Below, piece after piece: positions 51,712 through 60,647 of a DNA stretch of 64,000 bases; the first letter of the stretch is position 1; each line of letters opens with the position of its first letter. The position numbers and the translations under genes were made by a program. Source of the DNA: Parabacteroides distasonis (lineage in GTDB: Bacteria; Bacteroidota; Bacteroidia; Bacteroidales; Tannerellaceae); NCBI GenBank assembly GCA_021531775.1, contig JAFBIU010000007.1, positions 1 through 64,000 of the forward strand, in the 5' to 3' direction. Under the pieces are notes generated by a model, which worked only from the letters and a program-made list of their open reading frames with translations, did no database searches and was not told the DNA's origin.

Positions 51712-51730
51712 TACTTTTGTATTATCTTTG
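51712..51730 (+). promoter_or_regulatory. Two overlapping-range -7 boxes before rnz
   Basis: TACTTTTG (51712-51719) and TATCTTTG (51723-51730) both fit TAnnTTTG, 27-37 bases before the ATG at 51757. The second leaves a normal short leader. Confidence 0.5.
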
Positions 51731-51756
51731 CAATACCAATTATTAAACGAGCTGAT

Positions 51757-52671
51757 ATGGCTGATTTTGACTTGACTGTTTTGGGATGTGGATCCGCCTT
51801 GCCGACCACTCGTCACTGGGCGAGTTCCCAAATCATTGACTTGCGTGACAAACTGTATATGATTGATTGTGGTGAGGCTGCTCAGGTGCAAATGCGTCGG
51901 AGCCACATTAAATTCAGTCGTTTGAACCACATCTTCATCTCCCACCTGCATGGTGACCATTGTTTCGGATTGCCCGGACTGATTTCCACCTTAGGATTGT
52001 TGGGCCGGAGAGGAGAATTGGTGATTCATGGTCCGCATGAGGTGGAGAGCTACTTGACACCCATTCTCGATCTGTTCTGCAAAGGGATGCCCTATCCGGT
52101 ACGATTCAATGCCGTAGATCCGAGGCAACATGCCTTGGTCATGGAGGATCGTTCGCTTTGTGTCTATTCCATCCCGCTGAAACACCGGATTCCCTGTTGT
52201 GGCTATCTGTTTGCCGAAAAGCCCAAAGAGGCACACATCATCCGGGAAATGACCGACTTCTATCAGGTACCGGTCAGTCAGATGCGTGCCATCAAAGCGG
52301 GTGCTGATTTTGTAACACCGGATGGTGAGGTAGTGCCCAACTGTCGCCTGACACGACCAGCCGATCCTCCCAAACGTTATGCCTATTGCTCCGATACCCT
52401 CTTTCGGCCAGAGATCATTCCTTTCATTGAAGGGGTTGATCTGTTGTATCACGAGGCCACCTTCCTCCACTGTGAGGTTGCCCGTGCCAAAGAGACCTTT
52501 CACTCCACGGCCCTACAGGCAGCCGAGATCGCCCGGCAGGCACACGTGAAGCGATTGCTCATTGGTCATTATTCGGCCCGTTACGAGACTTTGGATGCAC
52601 TCAAGCAGGAGGCAGATGCCATTTTTCCCGGTACAATCTTGGCACAAGAGGGACTACGGCTCTCGCTCTGA
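51757..52671 (+). CDS. rnz: Ribonuclease Z
   Basis: Zinc endonuclease that trims tRNA 3' ends, needed where CCA is not encoded, as for the tRNAs in this window. 304 residues of the short form: LGCGSALPT near the N-terminus, metallo-beta-lactamase motif HLHGDH (63-68), the PxKxRIPCCGY region (VYSIPLKHRIPCCGY), YCSDTLF and DLLYHEATF, and the late GHYSARY. It is monocistronic by appearance. Confidence 0.94.
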   Translation: MADFDLTVLGCGSALPTTRHWASSQIIDLRDKLYMIDCGEAAQVQMRRSHIKFSRLNHIFISHLHGDHCFGLPGLISTLGLLGRRGELVIHGPHEVESYLTPILDLFCKGMPYPVRFNAVDPRQHALVMEDRSLCVYSIPLKHRIPCCGYLFAEKPKEAHIIREMTDFYQVPVSQMRAIKAGADFVTPDGEVVPNCRLTRPADPPKRYAYCSDTLFRPEIIPFIEGVDLLYHEATFLHCEVARAKETFHSTALQAAEIARQAHVKRLLIGHYSARYETLDALKQEADAIFPGTILAQEGLRLSL

Positions 52672-52736
52672 CCACCCTTTGGTTCTTTCCACAGAAAAAA
52701 AGAGCGCAAGCTGTTCCCCGATTCAAAGAAAGTGGC

Positions 52737-52744
52737 TACCTTTG
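52737..52744 (+). promoter_or_regulatory. -7 box for the 52763 gene
   Basis: TACCTTTG, 18 bases before the ATG. No good -33 element. Confidence 0.45.
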
Positions 52745-52762
52745 TAACGATTTAACAGAAGC

Positions 52763-53089
52763 ATGAGCAAATTCAATCGCATATTCATGGGACTCGCCTT
52801 GATGGGCAGTCTGTCGCTCTCCGCCCAAACGGGAAGCGACAAGTTTGGTATGCACCTGCTCCAACAGGAAACGGTCACTACCTCTGCCGTTACGATCTCA
52901 GCTTCAGAAAACCGAATCATCGTCGCCAATGCTCCGGTAGGCAGCAAGTTGGAAATCTACAGTGTGGTTGGCATCAAAGTGAAAGAGATTGATATGAAAA
53001 CACCCTCTGGCGAATATGTAGTCAACATCGCCAAAGGGTATTACATCATCCGTATCGGAGAAACGGTCCGCAAAATAGCCATCCGTTAA
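52763..53089 (+). CDS. Small secreted protein with T9SS-like C-terminal module
   Basis: 108 residues: a signal peptide (MSKFNRIFMGLALMGSLSLSAQ), about 15 linker residues, then almost only the beta-sandwich end ASENRIIVANAPVGSKLEIYSVVGIKVKEIDM and YVVNIAKGYYIIRIGETVRKIAIR, which looks like a type A T9SS sorting domain. There is no room for a passenger domain, so it may be a remnant, a standalone domain or an independent small periplasmic protein. Its TAA overlaps the stop of the convergent DUF6249 gene in the shared TTAA. Confidence 0.7.
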   Translation: MSKFNRIFMGLALMGSLSLSAQTGSDKFGMHLLQQETVTTSAVTISASENRIIVANAPVGSKLEIYSVVGIKVKEIDMKTPSGEYVVNIAKGYYIIRIGETVRKIAIR

Positions 53090-53508
53090 GCTCGGTCTTC
53101 TGCCTTCTTGCCCATTTTCAGTTCAATGATAAAAGCAACAATCAAGCCGGCACCACCGCCCAACAATACCAAAGATCCGTAGAGTACACTCACCATTTCA
53201 CGTACAAAGTAGTCGCCTTGATAATAGACAGGAGACATCTTGAAACCTATATGAATAAAGAAGGCAATCAGCAACCCCAAACCGATACCCGCCAACAGGG
53301 ATCCCAGTTTCAAAGCACTGAATGTAATCTTGCTACCCTTATACGAGGGTAACCCCAAGCGTCCTTCGAACGAAGACGCATCGATCTTACCATCAATCTT
53401 TTCGATAATGGCCAAACGCTCCTTGCGTCGTAAGATCAACTCAAATAAGCCATAGAGGCTGGCACAAATGATTCCAACTACCAACGGAATCGAAATAAAC
53501 TCCATCAT
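53086..53508 (-). CDS. DUF6249-type membrane protein
   Basis: 140 residues with three predicted membrane segments (FISIPLVVGIICASLYGLFELIL, LLAGIGLGLLIAFFIHIGF, VLYGSLVLLGGGAGLIVAFIIEL) and a basic loop (RRKERLAIIEKIDGKID). This layout matches DUF6249 proteins that are often encoded beside ECF sigma factors in Bacteroidales. Here it is divergent from the sigma gene at 53662, sharing a 150-base control region. The function is unknown; a link to the envelope-stress circuit is inference from position. Confidence 0.7.
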   Translation of the reverse strand: MMEFISIPLVVGIICASLYGLFELILRRKERLAIIEKIDGKIDASSFEGRLGLPSYKGSKITFSALKLGSLLAGIGLGLLIAFFIHIGFKMSPVYYQGDYFVREMVSVLYGSLVLLGGGAGLIVAFIIELKMGKKAEDRA

Positions 53509-53569
53509 AATGCGTATGTTTTAAATTGTTTGATGATTCGTTTGCTGATTGGACGCAACTAGAGTCATT

Positions 53570-53631
53570 TGGTTACAGGTTTGGGAAAGATTTTTTTTCT
53601 GCTTATTTTTGTACCTGAAAAGTTGTAACCA
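53570..53631 (+). promoter_or_regulatory. Sigma-factor promoter flanked by an inverted repeat
   Basis: TTTG (53580-53583), a 20-base spacer and TATTTTTG (53604-53611) form the best -33/-7 pair in the window. TGGTTACA (53570-53577) and TGTAACCA (53624-53631) are exact inverse copies on either side, consistent with a regulator site or a looped operator. Confidence 0.65.
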
Positions 53632-53661
53632 GACGAAAGAGGATGCGTCTAAAGGGTAAAC

Positions 53662-54216
53662 ATGGAACTATACAGCGACACATATTACATTAGCCGGATC
53701 CAAGCGGGAGATACCCGCTGCTTCGCCTGTCTCCTCGACCGTTACAGCCGACCGGTGCACGCGCTTATTTGCAAGATCGTGCATAATCGGGAGGATGCGG
53801 AAGAGTTGGCCCAGGATGTGTTCGTCAAGGCTTTTGAAAATCTGTCGCGTTTCAAAGGGGATTGCAGCTTCTCGACCTGGCTCTATCGGATCGCCTACAA
53901 TGCAGCCATTTCGGCCATGCGCAAAACCAAGCATGAATGGTTGGCCATTGACGAGCATCTGATCGATCAGGTCTCCGAAGAGGATGCAGCTCGTCTCCTG
54001 AACCAGGTAGATAATTCAGAACGGGTTCGCCTCTTGGAACAGGCATTGGCCCTATTGCCTCCGGAAGAGCGTGCCGTGATTCTGCTGTTCTACTGGCAAG
54101 GCAAATCGGTCGAAGAGATCGCACAGATCAGTGGACTTAGCGAAGCCAATGTGAAGATACGTCTGTTTCGCATCCGCAAAAAACTATATGTACAAATCAA
54201 AAAATGGGAGGAATGA
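53662..54216 (+). CDS. ECF-type RNA polymerase sigma factor
   Basis: 184 residues: region 2 with YSRPVHALICKIVHNREDAEELAQDVFVKAFENLSRFKGDCSFSTWLYRIAYNAA (core binding and -10 melting) and region 4 with LPPEERAVILLFYWQGKSVEEIAQISGLSEANVKIRLFRIRKKL (helix-turn-helix for the -35). There is no region 1 or 3. The downstream gene starts four bases after the stop and encodes a small membrane protein in the usual position of an anti-sigma partner. Confidence 0.92.
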   Translation: MELYSDTYYISRIQAGDTRCFACLLDRYSRPVHALICKIVHNREDAEELAQDVFVKAFENLSRFKGDCSFSTWLYRIAYNAAISAMRKTKHEWLAIDEHLIDQVSEEDAARLLNQVDNSERVRLLEQALALLPPEERAVILLFYWQGKSVEEIAQISGLSEANVKIRLFRIRKKLYVQIKKWEE

Positions 54217-54220
54217 ACAA

Positions 54221-54577
54221 ATGAATCAGCATAACGAATCCGATTGGTTAGGCCATCTTTTCCAGCAGCTGCCGGAAGAGGAGTTGCCGGTCACTTTCCG
54301 CTCCAATGTCATGGACCGGGTGATGAAAGCAGAGACCCGACGTCAGAGACGCGTCTTCTGGATGGAGATTATAGCCCTCACGCTGGCTGTTCTCTTTCTC
54401 ATCGCGCTCTCTATCGTGACCCTCCTGTATGTAGATTTTCAGTTGCCCAAATGGCCGAAGGTCTCCTTAAACGGTCTGGTCTTTTACAGCTACATTGGTT
54501 TTCTGTCGCTCCTCCTCTTGGGAGCCGACCATCTGTTCCGTCGGTATTACCAATCGAAGCATCCCTCATCCCGGTAG
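54221..54577 (+). CDS. Small membrane protein, candidate anti-sigma partner
   Basis: 118 residues from the ATG at 54221, which has GGGAGG upstream. A cytoplasmic N-terminal stretch (MNQHNESDWLGHLFQQLPEEELPVTFRSNVMDRVM) precedes two transmembrane helices (IIALTLAVLFLIALSIVTLLYV and FYSYIGFLSLLLLGADHLF). The start recalls the short sigma-binding heads of Bacteroidetes anti-sigma-like proteins, but no zinc motif (HxxxCxxC) is present. The role is inferred from adjacency to the sigma gene. Confidence 0.6.
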   Translation: MNQHNESDWLGHLFQQLPEEELPVTFRSNVMDRVMKAETRRQRRVFWMEIIALTLAVLFLIALSIVTLLYVDFQLPKWPKVSLNGLVFYSYIGFLSLLLLGADHLFRRYYQSKHPSSR

Positions 54578-54635
54578 TCACTCCTGCTGTCGCAAAAATT
54601 TTTTCCGAAATGCTACCGCGATTCTAAAATATTCG

Positions 54636-54643
54636 TACATTTG
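54636..54643 (+). promoter_or_regulatory. -7 box for tRNA-Ser
   Basis: TACATTTG, 26 bases before tRNA-Ser. The -33 element is not clear. Confidence 0.5.
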
Positions 54644-54669
54644 CAGCGTCAAAAATGACCGGTTTAGTT

Positions 54670-54756
54670 GGAAAGATGCCGGAGTGGTCGATCGGGCCGC
54701 ACTCGAAATGCGGTGAACGGGTAACTGTTCCCAGGGTTCGAATCCCTGTCTTTCCG
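54670..54756 (+). tRNA. tRNA-Ser(CGA)
   Basis: Acceptor arm GGAAAGA/TCTTTCC with discriminator G. Anticodon loop CTCGAAA (anticodon CGA) on stem GCA/TGC extended outward. The long class II variable arm (GAACGGGTAACTGTTC) is as expected for serine. CCA is not encoded. Confidence 0.94.
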
Positions 54757-54765
54757 CACCTTCTT

Positions 54766-54798
54766 AAGCGAATCTCTGGATCGGGATTCGCTTTTTTT
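54766..54798 (+). terminator. Intrinsic terminator after tRNA-Ser
   Basis: AAGCGAATC pairs with GATTCGCTT around a 10-base loop, followed by a T-run. Confidence 0.85.
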
Positions 54799-54866
54799 AT
54801 AGCTGTATGTTTGCATAACTGCCCAATAATGCCGAATATTGCACATTTCAAACAAATAGACATACA

Positions 54867-56819
54867 ATGAAATACACTTCAACATTCCATTGGATCCTGA
54901 CATTGGCTTGTACGGGACTCCTCGCTTGCCAGACTGAAAAACCGGCTCAGGTCATCCGTTTTGACGGATCGAAAGAGATGTCCGGTCAGAAATTGGCACT
55001 TCACACGATCAATCCGGATCTTCCCACCAACTGGGAGGACTACCAGTACGTGGTGTTGGAATACAAGATTTCTTCGGCACAACGTTTCCAGCTGGGTTTC
55101 ACGACGCAAAGTGGCTACAACGAGTTGCGCATCATGTCATACGTACCCAATGCCTGGAACCGGTTGGCCATCCCCATCCGCTTCTTCACCTCACTGCCCG
55201 ATCCTCGCATTGACTTGGCAGCCACCTACAATCAGCCTCGCTACACAGGATGGATCAATTTGGGTGGCAAACGCGGTCCCATGGTAGGTGTAGATTCGAT
55301 CGGTTTCCGGATGCGACGGGCCATTGGCAATCCGACGCTGGAGATCCGTTCCGTCACCCTGTCCAAAGAGGATCCGGGAGATGCCTATCTGGAACAGACA
55401 GCCGCCATTGACTCATTCGGACAATCGAAACATATCGACTACCCGGAAAAGATCTACAGCCTGCACCAACTTCAGGAAGAGTGGCACGCTGAAGAACAGG
55501 AGACAGTCTCGACCGAACCGTTCCACTATGCCAAGTATGGTGGTTACAAGCAGAAACAGGTGAAAGCGACCGGTTTCTTCCGAACCGAACAGATTGATGG
55601 TCGCTGGTGGTTTGTCGATCCGGAGGGGTATCTCTTCCTGTCGGTTGGTGTGGATTGTGTGCATGCCGGTGGTGGCGGAACCGTTCGCGATGTGGAGAAA
55701 CGACAAGGGATGTTTGACGCTTTGCCTCCGCAGGAATTGACAGACCGTTATGGTTCCAACGGCAAGCAGGGTAAACTGCCCTCTTTCAGCCTGTGGAATC
55801 AATACCGACGTTTTGGAGAAGCGTTTCCGACCAAATCCAAAGAGTTGATCTTTAAACGGATGGACAAATGGGGATTGAATACCATCGGAAACTGGTCTGA
55901 CATGGAAGTCATGCTGATGAACCGGAAGGCTTTCCAGGTGCCTCTCTATGGCATCCGCATGGATGGCGAGTTGATGGGATTGGCCGATGTCTATGCCAAG
56001 GATTATGAGGAGGCTGTCGAAGCATCCATCCAAAAAACCGTTGATCCTTTGAAAGACAATCCCTGGGTGTTGGGCTACTTCATCGGTAATGAACCGGCCT
56101 GGTTAGGACAGGAGGTGCGTCTCTGTGAACTGATTCTACAAGGTAAAGAGCGTCCGATCCAACAGGCACTGCAAGCCTATCTACAAGCACATGGAGATAC
56201 ACCGGAAGTACGGAAACAGTTTATCTGGGAGAGTTTCGACCGTTTCTTGGAGAGTACAAACCGATTGCTGAAAAAGCATGACCCGCATCACCTCAATTTG
56301 GGTATCCGCTTCGGTAATCCGATGGAGCTGGAGACAACCATTCTGGCCTCTTGTGGCAAGTATTTTGATGTATTGAGTTTCAACTGTTACGATCTGCGTC
56401 CCGACCCGAAGATGATGGATTACGCGTTGGAGAAGTCCCGGCTACCGATGATCATTGGTGAGTATCACTTCGGTTCCGTCGATCGTGGACAGGCCCAATC
56501 ACTGTGGCAAGTGGAGTCGCAAACGGAACGAGGAGTAGCTTACCGATATTATACCGAACAGGCTTATAGCCATCCGGGATTGATCGGAACAGCCTATTTC
56601 CAATGGTGTGATCAGGATATGCTGGGACGTTTCGATGGAGAAAACTACAATTGTGGTCTGGTGGATGAAACAGACCGTCCCTATCCGCAGCAGGTCAAGG
56701 CGATGATGGAGACAGCCAAACATCTGTATGACATCCATCGCGGACATACAGCACCGACAGACCGACAGCCGCGCAACGCTCGTGGACATGGAGGCGTGCC
56801 TGATGTATGGAACGAATGA
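54867..56819 (+). CDS. Agarase-like (GH50-type) glycoside hydrolase lipoprotein
   Basis: 650 residues. Lipoprotein signal ending LLACQ. An N-terminal carbohydrate-binding-like beta-sandwich (about 25-165: WEDYQYVVLEYKISSAQRFQLGF) leads into an alpha/beta barrel with GFFRTEQIDGRWWFVDPEGYLFLSVGVDC, GYFIGNEPAWLGQE (candidate acid/base Glu after Asn) and PMIIGEYHFGS (candidate nucleophile Glu). This combination is that of GH50-like beta-agarases and related clan A enzymes, which also occur in animal-gut Bacteroidetes with non-agar substrates. A -7 box TATGTTTG lies at 54806-54813. The acyltransferase gene follows after 39 bases. Confidence 0.75.
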   Translation: MKYTSTFHWILTLACTGLLACQTEKPAQVIRFDGSKEMSGQKLALHTINPDLPTNWEDYQYVVLEYKISSAQRFQLGFTTQSGYNELRIMSYVPNAWNRLAIPIRFFTSLPDPRIDLAATYNQPRYTGWINLGGKRGPMVGVDSIGFRMRRAIGNPTLEIRSVTLSKEDPGDAYLEQTAAIDSFGQSKHIDYPEKIYSLHQLQEEWHAEEQETVSTEPFHYAKYGGYKQKQVKATGFFRTEQIDGRWWFVDPEGYLFLSVGVDCVHAGGGGTVRDVEKRQGMFDALPPQELTDRYGSNGKQGKLPSFSLWNQYRRFGEAFPTKSKELIFKRMDKWGLNTIGNWSDMEVMLMNRKAFQVPLYGIRMDGELMGLADVYAKDYEEAVEASIQKTVDPLKDNPWVLGYFIGNEPAWLGQEVRLCELILQGKERPIQQALQAYLQAHGDTPEVRKQFIWESFDRFLESTNRLLKKHDPHHLNLGIRFGNPMELETTILASCGKYFDVLSFNCYDLRPDPKMMDYALEKSRLPMIIGEYHFGSVDRGQAQSLWQVESQTERGVAYRYYTEQAYSHPGLIGTAYFQWCDQDMLGRFDGENYNCGLVDETDRPYPQQVKAMMETAKHLYDIHRGHTAPTDRQPRNARGHGGVPDVWNE

Positions 56820-56858
56820 ATCAACTATTTTATCTAATCATAAAATAAACAACAAACA

Positions 56859-58007
56859 ATGACGATCATTTCATCGGCAGCTTTTGCAGATACAAAAGCG
56901 CATTACGATCTACTGGACGGATTGCGAGGAGTCGCAGCCCTGATGGTAATCTGGTATCATGTCTTCGAAGGCTTTGCTTTTGCCGGAGGAGGTATGATAG
57001 AGACGTTTAACCACGGCTATTTGGCAGTCGATTTCTTTTTCATGCTTTCGGGCTTCGTAATCAGTTATGCTTACGATGACCGATGGAAGAGGAATCTGAA
57101 CATCGGACGTTTTTTCCAACGACGACTCATCCGTCTGCATCCGATGGTTTTGATGGGGGCTGCAGTGGGAGCCATCACCTTCTGCCTGCAAGGAGCCGTA
57201 CAATGGGATGGAACGGCCATCTCCTCTCCACAGATCCTGTTGGCCATCTTATGCGCCATGCTGTTCATTCCGGCTCTGCCCGGTCTGAGCTATGAGGTAC
57301 GAGGTAATGGGGAGGTGTTTCCCCTGAATGGTCCCTCTTGGTCGCTCTTTTTCGAATATATCGGCAACATCTTGTATGCCCTCCTGATCCGCCGTTTTTC
57401 CAAAGGTATATTGGCCGTTTGGACACTCCTTCTGGGCATCGGCTGGTGGTTGTTTGCCTTAGGAGATCCCTCCGGTTACGGAAGTTTCGGAGTGGGCTGG
57501 ACATTCGATAGTGTAAACATGGGAGGTGGTCTGTTGCGGATGCTGTTCCCCTTCTCTTTGGGAATGCTCCTCTCCCGCCATTTCAAACCCATCGCCATCC
57601 GGGGTGCATTCTGGTGGTGTAGTTTGGCTTTGGTCTTGCTGTTTGCTGTCCCCTATGTCGAAGGCAGTTCACCCGTTTGTCTGAACGGCATCTTCGAGGG
57701 GCTGTGTGTCACAATCCTATTCCCCCTGATCGTGTGGATAGGTGCATCAGGTACCACCACAGACATACGTTCTTCGCAAGTATGCAAATTCTTGGGCGAC
57801 ATCTCCTACCCAGTCTATATGATTCATTATCCCTTCATGTATCTGTTCTATGCCTGGATGATTGATGAGCAGATTTATACGCTGGGAGAAACATGGCCCA
57901 TCGTTCTCTGCCTGTATGTCGGATGCATCTTGTTTGCTTACCTCTGTCTGAAATGGTATGATGAACCACTTCGCAAATGGTTGGCCAAACACTGGCTCTC
58001 CAACTAA
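56859..58007 (+). CDS. Acyltransferase-3 family membrane protein
   Basis: 382 residues, about ten transmembrane helices. The opening YDLLDGLRGVAALMVIWYHVF carries the family's R/H active-site pair (LDGLRG...H), followed by FFFMLSGFVISYAY and RRLIRLHPMVLMGAAVGA, as in OafA/NolL-type O-acyltransferases that decorate glycans, lipids or drugs at the inner membrane. The acceptor is unknown. It lies 39 bases behind the agarase-like gene, possibly in one transcript, and is closed by a strong terminator. Confidence 0.88.
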   Translation: MTIISSAAFADTKAHYDLLDGLRGVAALMVIWYHVFEGFAFAGGGMIETFNHGYLAVDFFFMLSGFVISYAYDDRWKRNLNIGRFFQRRLIRLHPMVLMGAAVGAITFCLQGAVQWDGTAISSPQILLAILCAMLFIPALPGLSYEVRGNGEVFPLNGPSWSLFFEYIGNILYALLIRRFSKGILAVWTLLLGIGWWLFALGDPSGYGSFGVGWTFDSVNMGGGLLRMLFPFSLGMLLSRHFKPIAIRGAFWWCSLALVLLFAVPYVEGSSPVCLNGIFEGLCVTILFPLIVWIGASGTTTDIRSSQVCKFLGDISYPVYMIHYPFMYLFYAWMIDEQIYTLGETWPIVLCLYVGCILFAYLCLKWYDEPLRKWLAKHWLSN

Positions 58008-58010
58008 AAG

Positions 58011-58042
58011 AAAAAGGGCGGACTTTCATCCGCCCTTTTTTT
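58011..58042. terminator. Bidirectional intrinsic terminator
   Basis: AAAAAGGGCGGA pairs with TCCGCCCTTTTT around CTTTCA. It sits between the convergent acyltransferase and GH30 genes and can serve both. Confidence 0.9.
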
Positions 58043-58054
58043 AAGTACTCCATC

Positions 58055-59476
58055 TTATTTCAAAGAGATCACGAAAGTCGTAATAGAACGCCCTGGACTG
58101 GTATAGACCAAATGCTTATTGGAAATCGGGCAATCCGGGAAAGAGTGGCAATCTTCCGTGGCACTGGTGCGCCAGTTGGAAACAGCCACTGGATCAGCCG
58201 AGAAACGGCTCAAATCGATGTCAAACAAACGATCTTCCGATTCCGTATTCAGCAGGGCCACGACCAACTGGTCTCCAGCCGGTGATATGGCAGCCAAGGT
58301 GTGTGCATTGCCCGATTCGATGAAGGTATAGCCTTGGCGGAAGAAGCGAGTCACCTGCATTCGAACATACAGATTCTTATTGAAATGGTACTCCCCTGTC
58401 CGGAAGTTGCCCCGGATCACGCACCACTCATCGTTGTTCTCCTCCACCAACTGCCAGTCCAACCAGGCTTGCGGACGCATGATACGCATATCGTCAAACA
58501 ACTTCTGAGCCAAACGCAAGTTGCTGTCCAATCCTTTGCCACCACCACTGGGACCTGTCTCTGACTGCCAGAAGGGTTTACCGGAACGGCGAATCATCTC
58601 ACGAACCTCAACACGTTGTTCATCCGTAGCCGAGTAGGTGTGCGTATTAAGCTGACCCACTAAGGGCCATACATCGCCCGCCTGCTCATAGACCTGCTGC
58701 ACCTTCAGGAACTGCTCGAGATTGGTCTCATCCGAGGCTGAGAGAACCGTCTTCAATCCCGATGCCTTCAACTTGGGTTGTAACATCCGAAGAATCTGAA
58801 TCTGGGTAGCCGGTTCAAAGTGGCAACCCTCCTGGCTTCCCTCGGCATACCAGTAATTGGAATAGGACTCGTTGAACGGTTCCAGTGTCTTGAACTCCAA
58901 TTGATAGGCCTGTTTGTAGTGCTTGCACACCTCCACTAAATAGTCGCAAAACGCCTCGTGGTATTCCGGTTTCAGATTGTCTTTCAGAGGATCCTGATGA
59001 CCAGCAGCACACCCGCTGACCGTCATCCAATAGGGAGCTGAATTGGAGAAGGCCTCAAAGATGGCATCTGGTCGTTTGTCCCGAATCTTCAGCAAGATGG
59101 TTCGTTGAGCCTGGTCTGCTGTCCAATCACAGGGGGCGGTCGGAGAGGCTTTGAATCCCTCCATTTCGGCCCGCTTGCCTTTACCCTTTACCATGTGTCC
59201 ATCGGCATGGGCTGGATCGTCACCACCACCAATGTTGTAGCGGAAGATATTCATGTTCAAACCATCGGGCGACGTGATGAGATCGACAATCCGATCCACA
59301 TCCTTCTCAGCCCAATTTCCTACCTGAGCTGCCCACCAGCAAAGGGAGGCACCCCAACCTTCCAACTGTTGATAACGTACAGTCGGATCGACCTGTGCTG
59401 TTTCCGGCCGGGGAGCCGTCTGTGCAGCCAGCGTCCATGTGCAAAGAGCCAGCAGGCTCATCCATACTTTTTTCAT
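58055..59476 (-). CDS. Secreted GH30-family glycosidase
   Basis: 473 residues. Signal peptide MKKVWMSLLALCTWTLAAQ, then a (beta/alpha)8 barrel plus side beta domain. GWGASLCWWA, MNIFRYNIGGGDDP, EAFSNSAPYWMT and the catalytic pair E203 (EPFNES, acid/base) and E306 (WQSETGPSGG, nucleophile) match GH30 galactanase/xylanase-like enzymes. The FRYNIGGG block favours the beta-1,6-galactanase branch, but substrate cannot be fixed. It is preceded by mnmA, 15 bases away on the same strand. Confidence 0.87.
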   Translation of the reverse strand: MKKVWMSLLALCTWTLAAQTAPRPETAQVDPTVRYQQLEGWGASLCWWAAQVGNWAEKDVDRIVDLITSPDGLNMNIFRYNIGGGDDPAHADGHMVKGKGKRAEMEGFKASPTAPCDWTADQAQRTILLKIRDKRPDAIFEAFSNSAPYWMTVSGCAAGHQDPLKDNLKPEYHEAFCDYLVEVCKHYKQAYQLEFKTLEPFNESYSNYWYAEGSQEGCHFEPATQIQILRMLQPKLKASGLKTVLSASDETNLEQFLKVQQVYEQAGDVWPLVGQLNTHTYSATDEQRVEVREMIRRSGKPFWQSETGPSGGGKGLDSNLRLAQKLFDDMRIMRPQAWLDWQLVEENNDEWCVIRGNFRTGEYHFNKNLYVRMQVTRFFRQGYTFIESGNAHTLAAISPAGDQLVVALLNTESEDRLFDIDLSRFSADPVAVSNWRTSATEDCHSFPDCPISNKHLVYTSPGRSITTFVISLK

Positions 59477-59491
59477 GATATACTTCGTTTT

Positions 59492-60568
59492 TTATTTATT
59501 CTCATCAATGATCATACCACTACCTAAACAGAGGTGATGCTCCTTATCGTACACAACGCCATATTGTCCCGGGGCTATGCCCTGGATCTTATCGTCCGAC
59601 TCAATCCGATAGAGGTCTCCAATCCGGCGGATGCGTCCATGGGTAAACTCGGGCGTATGACGAATCTTGAAGGTGATCTCCTTCTCATCCTCAAAGGCTC
59701 CCCAAGGATCTTCCGTGATGAAATCGAATCCCTGCATGTTGATGATCTTGCCATATTGCGTCTCCGGATCATAACCGTTCGAGACATAGATGATATTGCG
59801 TCGGATGTCTTTCTGAATCACAAACCAAGGGCCACCACTCAGACCCAATCCCTTGCGTTGTCCGATCGTATGGAACCAATAGCCATTGTGCTTGCCCAAC
59901 ACCTTGCCTGTCTCCAATTCGACAATCTTACCCGGACGACGACCTAAATAGCGCTCGATGAAATCGTTGTAATTGATCTTTCCCAAGAAGCAGATGCCTT
60001 GACTGTCTTTCCGTTTGGCACTCGGTAACCGTTGCTCTTCCGCAATGGCACGTACTTCGCTCTTCATCAGATGACCAATGGGGAACATCAGTTTCTGGAT
60101 CTGCAAACGGGTGATCTGTCCCAAGAAATCGGTTTGGTCCTTGACCGGATCCTTGGCCGTTGAAAGCCATACCTTCCCGTCGATCTCTGTCGTTGTAGCA
60201 TAATGACCGGTCGCGATCTTGTCAAAATCCTTTCCCCACTTTTCTTCGAAACAGCCAAACTTGATGAACTTGTTGCACATCATGTCCGGGTTGGGTGTCA
60301 GTCCCCGTTTGACCGACTGGATGGTGTAGCTGACCACCTTATCCCAGTATTCGTCATGCAACGAGACCTGTTCGAAACGACACCCATATTTCTTGGCGAT
60401 ATAGGATGTGATCTCAATGTCCTCTTCGGCCGGGCAATCGATGTAACCATCCTTATCCTCCATGCCAATGCGGATATAGAAAATGGTCGGATCGTAACCG
60501 GCCTCCTTCAACTTATAAACCACTACGGAGCTGTCAACGCCTCCGGATACCAATGCTGCTATTTCCAT
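59492..60568 (-). CDS. mnmA: tRNA-specific 2-thiouridylase MnmA
   Basis: Makes 2-thiouridine at wobble position 34 of tRNA Lys, Glu and Gln with sulfur delivered by a cysteine desulfurase pathway. 358 residues: PP-loop SGGVDSS (8-14), the [12 protein letters not shown] catalytic Cys segment, [20 protein letters not shown], the second catalytic Cys in [27 protein letters not shown] and the C-terminal beta barrel with PGQYGVVYD. Bacteroidetes often carry two MnmA paralogues, so a second copy may exist elsewhere. Confidence 0.94.
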   Translation of the reverse strand: MEIAALVSGGVDSSVVVYKLKEAGYDPTIFYIRIGMEDKDGYIDCPAEEDIEITSYIAKKYGCRFEQVSLHDEYWDKVVSYTIQSVKRGLTPNPDMMCNKFIKFGCFEEKWGKDFDKIATGHYATTTEIDGKVWLSTAKDPVKDQTDFLGQITRLQIQKLMFPIGHLMKSEVRAIAEEQRLPSAKRKDSQGICFLGKINYNDFIERYLGRRPGKIVELETGKVLGKHNGYWFHTIGQRKGLGLSGGPWFVIQKDIRRNIIYVSNGYDPETQYGKIINMQGFDFITEDPWGAFEDEKEITFKIRHTPEFTHGRIRRIGDLYRIESDDKIQGIAPGQYGVVYDKEHHLCLGSGMIIDENK

Positions 60569-60577
60569 AAATATCGT

Positions 60578-60596
60578 TATATTTGCAGCAAATATA
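60578..60596. promoter_or_regulatory. Palindromic divergent -7 boxes (mnmA / DPP III)
   Basis: TATATTTGC-A-GCAAATATA, a 19-bp palindrome: a forward TATATTTG (60578-60585) for the peptidase gene and a reverse TATATTTG (60589-60596) for mnmA face each other three bases apart, so their transcription starts would cross over. Confidence 0.55.
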
Positions 60597-60647
60597 TAAT
60601 GTATCGTTCAGAATTCATAAATCAAACATCATAAATCTTCCATTTTC

